Source of the DNA: Haliclona indistincta
Taxonomy: Eukaryota; Porifera; Demospongiae; Haplosclerida; Chalinidae
NCBI GenBank assembly: GCA_964017065.1
Contig: OZ024788.1
Span: 11,034,457-11,098,456 of the forward strand
Direction: 5' to 3'
Length of the DNA stretch: 64,000 bases
Numbering within the stretch: the stretch's first letter is position 1; each line of letters begins with the position of its first letter. The notes beneath the pieces are model-generated. The model made no database searches, was not told where the DNA came from, and saw only the letters and a program-made list of their open reading frames with translations. The translations under genes were made by a program, and so were the position numbers. Shown here in pieces: positions 1 through 10,438 of the stretch.

Positions 1-368
1 ATGAAATGGTGATGGTATAGTACTAATATACCCACGTACCATGAAATGGTGATGGTATAGTACTAATATACCCACGTACCATGAAATGGTGATGGTATAG
101 TACTAATATACCCACGTACCATGAAATGGTGATGGTATAGTACTAATATACCCACGTACCATGAAATGGTGATGGTATAGTACTAATATACCCACGTACC
201 ATGAAATGGTGATGGTATAGTACTAATATACCCACGTACCATGAAATGGTGATGGTATAGTACTAATATACCCACGTACCATGAAATGGTGATGGTATAG
301 TACTAATATACCCACGTATCATGAAATGGTGATGGTATAGTACTAATATACCCACGTACCATGAAATG
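1..368. repeat. 40-bp tandem satellite, about nine copies
   Basis: Nine near-identical 40-bp units, each starting ATGAAATGG and ending CACGTACC, run from the first base; one unit differs by a single base (CGTATC for CGTACC). The array ends in a partial unit at about 369. Near-identity suggests recent expansion. It may continue left of the window. If the exon at 425-475 is real, the array lies in an intron or flank of a further DNPEP copy. Confidence 0.97.
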
Positions 369-424
369 GAGGTTGGAGGTCAAATCATAGAACTCTGCAG
401 GTCAAGTGCTAATGAAATATAAAC

Positions 425-475
425 TGTATCATTGATAAAGTCCACCAACTTCTTGGCTGCTTCACTGATCACTTT
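425..475 (-). pseudogene. DNPEP: Isolated 5' exon of a further DNPEP copy
   Basis: On the minus strand an acceptor (CATGCTCAG) precedes 17 codons, KVISEAAKKLVDFINDT, which match the N-terminal helix of aspartyl aminopeptidase. They are followed by a possible donor GTTTAT. The next exon would lie to the left, where only the 40-bp satellite is visible. Apparently this is the 5' part of another minus-strand DNPEP whose body lies outside the window. It cannot be the missing first exon of the 5422-11686 gene, because it lies downstream of that gene. Functional status unknown. The match is short, so the call is moderate. Confidence 0.5.
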
Positions 476-975
476 CTGAGCATGCATGTGAAAAGATATA
501 TCACGTGATTATGTCAGACTCTCTCTCACTATACTCTCACTGAAAGAGACACCATAACAATATACTCATAAACTGTACCTTGCTGAGCTAGCTGAGACTA
601 GAAATAACCAGACAAACAGATAGACGCATGTACTAGTGAAGATGGTCTGTCGCAAACTGCCCTGATTCTGAACTGCTCAGCAGTCAAGCATTGACAAGCA
701 ATGTTGCACTCAGTTCACGACTCTCGCAGACTGCACCAGAAGTAGGTGCGGCTAATTTGCAGCACGCGCACGTGTGGTCAGGCTCCGCCCCTTTTGGAAT
801 CATGGCCGATGTGCAGCTCGGGACTAATGCAAGGCAGGCGACACGGCGCGTGAACTTAAGCTGAACTCTGTTGAAATAAGCAGCAAGTGTAAGGTAGGAC
901 GTATGCAACCAGTCCCGAGACGCTGTTCATATTTTTCTCACTTGATTTTCAGTGCTCAGGTTTAGAGCAATTATT
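476..975. other. Noncoding interval, no supported gene
   Basis: No exon or repeat was recognised. A GC-richer stretch with a GGGCGGAGCC-like box (about 783-792) lies between a minus-strand DNPEP exon and plus-strand PCTP exons, so it could hold a divergent promoter. That is inference only. Open frames here resemble nothing I recognise. Confidence 0.4.
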
Positions 976-1257
976 CGTGTATACATGGTTTCGCGACAGA
1001 GGCGTGATGGAATGTTCGCGCTGAATATAATGAGAAAAACGCGCTATGACGAGGTGACCGCCTACTGGTGGACAGGGTCCACGGATGAAATTCGCGAACG
1101 TATGCGAAGCTGACAGTAGATCAGTATAATTATTACCGCGAAATTCATCCGTGGACCCTGTCCACCAGTAGGCGGTCACCTCGTCATAGCGCGTTTTTCT
1201 CATTATATTCAGCGCGAACATTCCATCACGCCTCTGTCGCGAAACCATGTATACACG
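976..1257. mobile_element. Foldback MITE, 120-bp inverted arms
   Basis: Arms at about 976-1096 and 1137-1257 are reverse complements with roughly one mismatch, separated by about 40 bp. The outer ends read CGTGTATACATGG and its complement. There is no coding capacity; the open frames across it are products of the palindrome. No clear target-site duplication is visible, so the superfamily is unassigned. The near-perfect arms suggest recent origin. Confidence 0.85.
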
Positions 1258-1862
1258 TGATAGTGCCTCGTGGCTGGCAGAGGCTACTGGAGGGAAACCG
1301 TATAGCCTATGTCAGGTAAGGCAGCCTGTGTGCACGTGGAAAGTGGCGCCCTAACATGCCTTGTTATATGTAACATCCCCTGCATGTTTTTATGTATGCA
1401 TCTGGGCATGAAATTTTTATGAATGAAATTTTGTTTACTTTTTTGCCTTGGCTGCCGTTACCACGATACAAAGCCAAATACTCCCTCTGTCTCATTCCCT
1501 CTCTCCCTCTGTCCCTGTCTCTGTGTATGAAATCTTTAGTGGGATTTGTTTAGCCCTTTCTGCAAACATGAGCTGAAATTACCAACTTTAGATACATGAG
1601 TAGTTTCTTTACTTCTCACATGAGTGTCACCTCGTGCGCTTTATCATGACGATCAGACTAAGCAGTTTGGTGCATAAGGTGCCGCTCTATACTGTCCACA
1701 CTATACTATTGCAAGGGACCACTGTGTTGTTTATTTAGCTTGTCAGAAACTGAAGGAGGTCATAAGGATTTAAGATTCAACCCATAAGCTGTTGTGTCAC
1801 TTTAGTTTAGTTTTGGTACTAACTGTTCCATTCTTGTCTGTCACTTTCCACCTTCTCTGCAG
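1258..1862. other. Noncoding interval, right part duplicated PCTP intron
   Basis: From about 1605 to 1862 the sequence is closely similar to the PCTP intron at about 27225-27482, including its polypyrimidine tract and acceptor. The left part (1258-1600) contains a CT-rich stretch and nothing recognised. The left edge of the homology near 1605 marks a duplication breakpoint, because the preceding PCTP exons are absent. Confidence 0.6.
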
Positions 1863-2167
1863 CCTTCATGCACTACTATGATAACCCGAAGGGCATGATA
1901 CCATCACGGTTGATCATATCACATTTTTGAAACTTTATCTGAACTAACCGTGAATATTATTTTCTTTAAATACATTTTTGTACTGTATACTTTATCTTGA
2001 GGTTGCTATTACCTGTAACTTCCCTTTTCTCATAGACTGGTATGCCTACATTCCTGGACACCATGAGAACAGCTGTGAAGGGATACCAGCAATACATTGA
2101 AGAGTTGGAAGCTAACAAGAAGAAACAAGAACGGCTAAAACAGAAAAAGCTAGAACAGGCATCATGA
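1863..2167 (+). pseudogene. PCTP: PCTP 3' fragment (last two exons, donor deleted)
   Basis: Exon remnant 1863-1915 encodes FMHYYDNPKGMIPS and then diverges. Compared with 27483-27550, a segment holding the last codons and the splice donor has been deleted, and the conserved Trp of the PSWLINW motif is Arg. The final exon (2036-2167) is intact and ends in a Lys/Glu/Gln-rich tail and TGA. Upstream START-domain exons are not found between 1 and 1862. PCTP is a cytosolic phosphatidylcholine transfer protein. This copy lacks a usable donor and most of the lipid-binding fold, so it is a fragment carried along with the NLR duplication. Its C-terminal tail is longer than in the second copy, which is shifted there. 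Confidence 0.8.
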
Positions 2168-2277
2168 ATTTTTATACCAAAATTAGAGAGTGAATTAACA
2201 TTAAGTTATAATCATGCACTTTAACAGTGCTTTTATTGTTTTTCTTCAACACCAATTCGTCAGATGAATTACGGTAG

Positions 2278-2410
2278 GAGCTTAGGCTCATGAATATCTC
2301 TTCAGCCACACCTTAAATTATATGAGCCACGCTCAAGCGGAAAGATTCGCTCTTGACTCTAATAACTCTGTAGGCCGTGTAGTACTCTGACTATTCAACA
2401 ATCTTCGGTT
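2278..2410 (+). promoter_or_regulatory. Conserved upstream block of type-A NLR genes
   Basis: About 130 bp immediately upstream of the start codon is highly conserved at 2278-2410, 14840-14973 and 27925-28054. It begins TTAGGCTCATGAATATC and includes CACACCTTAAATTATATGAG and a run ending CTTCGGTTATGGCG. Conservation across three paralogues suggests the core promoter and 5' UTR, but it could equally reflect shared descent. No canonical TATA box is certain. The fourth type-A gene (50745) lacks this block. Confidence 0.55.
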
Positions 2411-5400
2411 ATGGCGGAAAGTATTTCAGGAGACGTCACCACAGCAGTGCTACAACCAGCTGGCTGGAATCAGCCGTGCTCAGAGGAGCATTTGGCTAAG
2501 ATCGCCATGTTGACTACTGATTGGCGAGCAGTCTCTCCTTTCCTGGGACTAACAGAAGCTGAGGAGATTGCTATACTAGGGTCCAATCCTCATTCTGTGC
2601 CTGCCCAAAAGATTGCAATGCTGAGAAAATGGAAGCAGAAACGAGGAGCAAAGGCAACGTACAAGCGATTGTGTCGAGTATTCAGAGATTGTGGCTCGAG
2701 TGATCTCGAAGAGAAAGTCACAGAGCTGCTGGTAACAGAGAGTAGCAGCTCTTCAGATGAGGAAGGTGAGAAACCGAAATAGGAAAACTTGATATGGGTG
2801 GGCTCATGATAGCTTGTATTGTGGACTAACTGCAGCATGGTATGATTCTGTCTTTGTTATGGCTCATTGCAGGTGTGGAAGGAGCCATCAAACAGCCTGT
2901 GAGAGGAGACCAAGGTATGACACACATTCCTGCACTAATTGATTGTTGTGTTAGTGACTCCATTATCATTACTCCTCTCACTACACAGGTACATCACTCA
3001 CTGTGTATGTGGACAGACTCAAGAGAGTCTACCAAAATCCACCTACAACATGGCTTCCACTACCGAATTGCAAGCACATAAAACTGGCAGTGACTAAGGA
3101 GAAGGGAATGAGACACGGACGAGAACCTGATGCACAGATCGAGTGTAGAGTTAAAGGCGAGATAGAGCCACTCATGGATAGTAAGATGCTGGTAGATATG
3201 GATAGCATCTTTGATGATGGCACCTTTGAGAATGCTCGTAGACCGATGATATTTCTTGTAGAAGGAGCATTAGGGTCAGGCAAGACCAGCCTGGCCTATC
3301 ACTACTGCCAGAAATGGGCAGAAGGTAACCTGGGCATGTTTGACGTTGTGGCTCTTGTCTATCTGCGTCACCCAGCTGTTCATTCAGCAGGGTTGGACTT
3401 GACCTTGCACCAGCTTCTTCTCCTGGCCTGTGCAAGCGATGACAGCCTTCAAAGAATCGATGATATCATAAGAGAGATGGTCCAATGTGTTGAGAGAGAC
3501 TTGAAATTGCTTCTAATTCTAGATGGGTGGGATGAAGCACCGGCCTGCCTGCGAAATCTTCCAGATCCAAAACGTCCTCCAGACAATTCATACCTCGGCA
3601 AACTCATTCGTTCTGTTTCATCCAACACTACCATCCTCATCACCTCTCGACCAGACTCCTCACTGGACCTACACAACAGAGCCAATGTTAACCGAGTGGA
3701 GATTCTTGGGTTCACCAAGGAGAGCATTCATGACTACTTCCAGGAAGCATTGTCTACTCAGTTATCCTCTGAAGAGGTAAAAGATGCGATCGTAAAATTG
3801 AGAGATCATTTTCGGAAATACCCAACCATTGAAAGTAGCTGTTATATACCACTCAATGCTGCCATTCTTATACTCGTGTATCTCGAACACAACCGTATTC
3901 TACCCACCACCCACTATGAGCTACTCTATCAGCTTCTCCTGTACTGTATCAATCGTGAGGTGACAACTCGTCATTCACAAACCTTGTCCACAGTATCCTC
4001 ACTTGATGACCTTCCTTGTGACCTCAAAGAACAGCTAGACAGCATCTGCACACTTGCATACGAGGGAATCATGCAAAACAAATTTGTCTTCACGCAAGAT
4101 GAGCTTCCATCTATCTTGCCTACACCTACACAAGAGGATCTCACCGCCATGGGAGTGCTTCAGAGGGTCCAGTGGTTCAGTATTAGCAGCCGCAAAACAA
4201 TGTCATACAACTTCATTCACCTCTCAATTCAAGAACTGCTTGCTACTTATTGCATCTCTAAGATGGTAGAAAGTAAGCAGGTGAGAGTGTTCCAAACCCT
4301 ACTTGGTAATCCTCGGTTCTCTGCTGTACTACAGTTCTATGCTGGGTTCACCAAGCTCACCAATCAAGGTGTACGAAAGATCATAACTGGAACAGATTTC
4401 ACTAACGACAAGTCATCGAAGCTTTCTCTGCTCAGTTACATGAGATGTTTCTTTGAGGCTCAAGTTTGCGATCAGTCATTCTATCAACAAATTATACCAA
4501 AATTGAATAGAAAGATGGATCTTTGGCTTGTCACTATGAATCCACTAGACTGTGTGGCTTTTGGGTATTTCTTGGCATTTGTTCTCAGAAACACTAGTAA
4601 ACTATGTGTAGACCTTACTGACCGCAGTATTGATGACCACTCATTTTGCGTACTGATGGGAGAGCTCTCTATGCGTGCTGAAGCATCCCGATCGCGAGAA
4701 GGTATCTTACATGGAGTGACAGAACTGAATATCAGACGAAACAAGATTGGAGACGAAGGAATAGCTTACATTGCCGATGCTCTTCACACAAACACCACCA
4801 TGAGAACACTGGATGTGTGTGGTTGTCACATATCTAATGTGGGTGCAGAGTCACTAGCTAGAGCACTTGCTGTTAACACGTCACTGCAGAAGCTAGATAT
4901 GGGTTGTAACAATATTGGGTACAATGGAATGTGTGAATTAGCGACTGCTCTTCAAACAAACACTACTTTAAAAGAACTGTCTTTCGATCATTGTCGTGAT
5001 TGGATGACAGACCAGGAAGTGTTTTTACTATCATCAGCTATAAGACACTGCTCCGTGGAACGATTGATATTAGGCTGGTCATGTACAGATCCAGGCAATA
5101 CGCTAAAGGAGATCAGAGAGAGTGTCAGGAGGAGCAAGCTAAGAGCACTAATACTATTATATTCACCGCCACAATCACAAGTAAAACCAGATATGAAGAA
5201 AGCGAGAGAGTGGGCAGAGTCTCTGAAGATCGGTGGTAAAGACCTGATACAGTCTCAGGAGAACAGTCTGCTTGAAAAACTTGTAATGAGTAATGATTCT
5301 AAACTACATAATATGGAACAAGTACAACAAACACTCGAAATAACAGCAGCAACAGTCAACACAGCAAGACAACAGAAAGGACTACCTCACATTATGTTTG

Positions 5401-5420
5401 TCATAGCTGTGTGTCTCTAG
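2411..5420 (+). CDS. NLR1: Death-NACHT-LRR receptor, type-A N-terminus, intact
   Basis: Three exons are inferred: 2411-2765, 2873-2914 and 2989-5420, all GT-AG and phase 1, giving 942 codons. Exon 1 is a death-fold domain (W..VSPFLGLTEAEE, ML.KWKQKRG.KATYKRL) ending in a Ser/Asp/Glu linker. Exon 3 carries the pre-NACHT motif, a P-loop (GALGSGKTS), an extended Walker B (LDGWDEAP), a sensor (ILITSRPDSS), a winged-helix region and about four ribonuclease-inhibitor-type LRRs. The family acts as cytosolic pattern receptors that oligomerise through NACHT. The start is the ATG in TCGGTTATGG, conserved in the paralogues. Compared with them, about 90 bp is missing at the 3' end, so the C-terminus is altered (VIAVCL) and the TAG comes from former intergenic DNA. 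That TAG lies one base from the DNPEP stop. Confidence 0.9.
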
Positions 5421-5421
5421 C

Positions 5422-8400
5422 TCACTCTGTTGTGATATTATTGTCTACATCAGTGAAATTGTTGAAGTAGCTCTGGAGTAGTGAAAACAATGTATTGTAT
5501 CAGTTGCTCTACTCACATCATATACTTACCTCAAACAGCATAGTGGCTTGTATCACTCCTGTTGTACAACACATCTCACGAATCGAGTGCATACTCAATT
5601 GAGGAGTACCAATATCTGAGAGAGAGAATAAAGCTACAATGTAACATTTCTGTGCAATTGTGTTTGTGAACACATTGTTTTTCCGGACAACTAGCATGTG
5701 TATAGGGCAACACCCAAATACACTAATTTACTGAATTGAGCTGGATTGGGTGATTTTTAGTGAGCCCATAATTAGTGAGAAGTGCTTGACCTGAGAGTGC
5801 ATGAAGGTATGTACAACTGGGGAATGCAATGTGGATACAATGAAGTGGAGGTGACGAAGCTTTCTCAAAAGACTGTCGGATACAGATGAGAATTGTGATA
5901 CCAGCAACCCATAAGGACACTAGGAACAGCATATTGGTAAACACAGCAGCTCAATCAACAGGCTAGGCACGCTAAGCCAGCTTGATGCTCCACCACTTCT
6001 GAGCTGGGTCATGCAGCATCATCATCTGTTATTAATGCTTTATCCACACCAGCCTCTCAATACTGACATTGAAATTATGACACTATCAGTGCTCAGGCTA
6101 ACCTCACACAATGACAATACATGTAGTTCTTGTGTTTACAGCAGTCATGTCCACTCACCCACAGTCCTCATTCCTAGTTTAGCCGACATCATTGGACCAA
6201 TAGTGGAGCCACAGTGACTATCATTACGTACTATCACCTCCTGCATGGGGACCCCGCCCCTACTGGCTACCTCACGTAGTATAGCTGCTGTGATAGCTGT
6301 TGTGGCATATCGCTGGTTAGCATTGAACTTGAGCACAACACCCTACACATGGTGATATAGATACCAACTATGAACTTGTAGCTTCCAAATGCGTAAAGGC
6401 GGTGATAAACATAAATGACGTAAAGGCGCTCCACGTACGTATAGGTGCAAAGTATGTAAAGGTGTATTACTGTAGTATCTCTATCTTACCTCATGTAGCA
6501 TTGGTTGATGATTCTGTTCATGCTTCTCTCTATAAACACAGATATACATGGTATATGGTAATTGTGTACATGATCATCATGTGTTGCAGTGGAGCATGAA
6601 CTATTTTACATACACATAATTTGGTCGTATGACCAGTGACTCACGGGTAGTTAGGGTGTACTCCGTGTGCCTGATCAGCACTGACCAGAAATGATTTTGT
6701 CATTGCCTCTTCAAATGCTGTATCTGAACCACCTGTATACCAGTATGACAGGTCATATGACATGTACTATGTCATGTGATAGTCAAACTATGATCATGTG
6801 ACAATCACCTGCTGACAGTCTCCTGAGAGCAAATTCCACCAATGAAGAATTAGCACCTTGAGCACTTGTGGAACCGACCTGGTCACATGATAAACAAATG
6901 ATAGTCACATGACAACAATATACTGCACCTCTTCATTGTCAAACATAGCCACCATTCGAATATTAGTATCGTCATTGAGAGTATTCAAACTGCGAATTAA
7001 TCCCTATTATGTGCAAAAGAAACTACTTCATACATAATAGTTAGACAGCGCATCCGAGGATCTACGCGATTTAGAAGCCCGAGAGCCGTTGCTATATAGC
7101 GTCCGAGCGTAGCGAGGGCGCTATGGTAACGGCGCGAGGGCTTCTAAATCGCGTAGATCCTCGGATGCGCTGTCTAACTATTATTTAGAGTCTACTAATT
7201 TGAAATACTGTAATATGATTGGTCAACAGCGTGACTCTAATTCCTGTAGAGTCACGCTAGCGAAGCTCTAAGTGTACCCTCAGGCGTTCAGACATAAGCA
7301 AAGAATGGAGTTTGTGTTTGCTGTAATGAACTCAGTATACGTGCGTTTCTTACAGCTTCGAAGTCGAAGGACACTGTACAAGTCCAGCTAGAGACGCAGT
7401 ATGGAATGCTAGCTAACTAAGCAGCGCTGAACGCTGATGTTCCAGGTACCGTACGTAGTATTTCTTGGTGTTACTCGTTCGCAGCCTAATCGCAGGTCAC
7501 TCGCCATATTGCCACAAGCTCCACCCTAGCCTAGCGCTCCTCCCCTGCCATGCTGCTAGCTCGAGCACGGCGACCGTCGATCGCTCTGGTCAATCTTTTC
7601 TCGATGAGGCTTGCTGGTTGCAGGTCAGTAGTACTGCCGTTCGAACTACATCGAACTAGAAGCTTTGTTTATGTTGAATCAGAGCTAGTTCGCCGCACAG
7701 ACAGAGCAGTCAGCATCGTGCGCTAGTCAGACATGTTGACTTGCAAGTGTGTTTACAAAACAGGTAACCTAGTAGACTCTAAATAAGTTAGACAGCTCGT
7801 CCAATCGGATCTACGCGGTTTAGAAACCCTCGGCCCGCTGGAATAGTGTATTGAGGTATAATACCATATTGATTCTAATTATATTTAGACCACAGCTAAG
7901 CCATGTTGACCAATCAGGTTGCGTAGCTGCGGGTCTATAAATGTCATAATGGAATCCCGCCACACGGCGCAGATTACGGTTCTGTGAGCGGAGTTCTACT
8001 GAATAATTTTACAACGCTCGCATGTCCTTGCTCGTCGTTCGCGTCGTTTCTGTTTGCTGTTGCTATGGTCTAAATCAGTTAGACAGCGCATCCAATCGGA
8101 TCTACGCGATGTAGAAGCCCTCGCGCCGTTACCATAGCGCCCTCGCTACGCTCGGACGCTATATAGCAACGGCTCTCGGGCTTCTAAATCGCGTAGATCC
8201 TCGGATGCGCTGTCTAACTATTATTTAGAATCAATATGGTATTATACCTCAATACCGGTATAACAGTTCATTAAGTTGTCGATACGAGGAGCAAATATGA
8301 ACTCATCCAAAGCTCCACCAATGACCTGAGAGAGGAGAAAGATTATCATGAATTTGAGGGTGAGCCTGAGTGAGCCCCACATTGATGGTGATGTGTGTAC

Positions 8401-10366
8401 CATATTGCGCAGAAAATAAAATTATAACAGGCTCTCAGTAAATTAAATATTGTGCATTACAAGTTGCTGACATTGGTGTTCATAAATCAGCTCAATGCAG
8501 GAATCATTGAATGTACTAGTATCTTACAGCAGGGAAGGTATTCATTGAATGTACTAGTATCTTACAGCAGGGAAGGTATTCATTGAATGTACTAGTATCT
8601 TACAGCAGGGAAGGTATTCATTGAATGTACTAGTATCTTACAGCAGGGAAGGCATTCATTGAATGTACTAGTATCTTACAGCAGGGAAGGTATTCATTGA
8701 ATGTACTAGTATCTTACAGCAGGGAAGGTATTCATTGAATGTACTAGTATCTTACAGCAGGGAAGGTATTCATTGAATGTACTAGTATCTTACAGCAGGG
8801 AAGGCATTCATTGAATGTACTAGTATCTTACAGCAGGGAAGGCATTCATTGATGTACTAGTATCTTACAGCAGGGAAGGCATTCATTGATGTACTAGTAT
8901 CTTACAGCAGGGAAGGTATTCATTGAATGTACTAGTATCTTACAGCAGGGAAGGTATTCATTGACAGTACTAGTATCTTACAGCAGGGAAGGTATTCATT
9001 GAATGTACTAGTATCTTACAGCAGGGAAGGTATTCATTGAATGTACTAGTATCTTACAGCAGGGAAGGTATTCATTGAATGTACTAGTATCTTACAGCAG
9101 GGAAGGCACTCATTGAATGTACTAGTATCTTACAGCAGGGAAGGTATTCATTGAATGTACTAGTATCTTACAGCAGGGAAGGTATTCATTGAATGTACTA
9201 GTATCTTACAGCAGGGAAGGTATTCATTGAATGTACTAGTATCTTACAGCAGGGAAGGTATTCATTGAATGTACTAGTATCTTACAGCAGGGAAGGTATT
9301 CATTGAATGTACTAGTATCTTACAGCAGGGAAGGTATTCATTGAATGTACTAGTATCTTACAGCAGGGAAGGTATTCATTGAATGTACTAGTATCTTACA
9401 GCAGGGAAGGCATTCATTGAATGTACTAGTATCTTACAGCAGGGAAGGTATTCATTGAATGTACTAGTATCTTACAGCAGGGAAGGCACTCATTGAATGT
9501 ACTAGTATCTTACAGCAGGGAAGGTATTCATTGAATGTACTAGTATCTTACAGCAGGGAAGGCATTCATTGAATGTACTAGTATCTTACAGCAGGGAAGG
9601 CATTCATTGAATGTACTAGTATCTTACAGCAGGGAAGGTATTCATTGAATGTACTAGTATCTTACAGCAGGGAAGGTATTCATTGAATGTACTAGTATCT
9701 TACTGCAGGGAAGGTATTCATTGACAGTACTAGTATCTTACAGCAGGGAAGGCATTCATTGAATGTACTAGTATCTTACAGCAGGGAAGGTATTCATTGA
9801 ATGTACTAGTATCTTACAGCAGGGAAGGCGTCAGCTAGACACAGCTCAAAGTCCATGATGTCAGTGGGTTGGCAGTTGAGTGAGTCTGCCAGCATCTTGA
9901 TAAGCAGTGGGTGATGATTGTGAGACTAAAATGGAGAGAGAGAGAAAAATTGATGCTATTTTCATCATTTTAGGAGTATTAGAATTAACAAGCAGAGAGG
10001 AAAAATTGCCAACAATATCTATACATTCAGACTTCAAAGGGATTCATAAAACTATTTTGGTACTGAATGAATATTCCATACCACTGAAGGAGGAGAGCAT
10101 TCTGTAGCAGCTGATGTACAAGATCCCTCTAACTGGACAGCAGCTTGAGTAGCAAGCACTGGAATACTGAGAGGAAAAGAAATTCAGATCATCGTAAGAA
10201 CTATATTGTGTAGTAGACACAGCTTTTATAGACAGCATAGGACAACATACATGTGTGTCTCCTTGTTGGGACTGAATTCTCTGTGTACGTCAGCATGAGC
10301 CAGGTGGATACAGATATTGGGAACCTTTAGTATCGGCTTATCAATGTGGACTAGTCCTTGAGGAGT

Positions 10367-10438
<72 letters not shown>

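Noticed and set aside
3029..3727. Minus-strand frames recurring opposite each NACHT region
   Set aside because: They mirror the conserved coding strand and recur only because the NLR exon is duplicated.
5723..5944. Minus-strand 73-codon hydrophobic open frame
   Set aside because: It falls in a DNPEP intron and is not preserved as a frame in the paralogous introns.
8505..9828. Regular repeats resembling a CRISPR array
   Set aside because: Units are directly joined without unique spacers, and the context is an intron of an animal gene.
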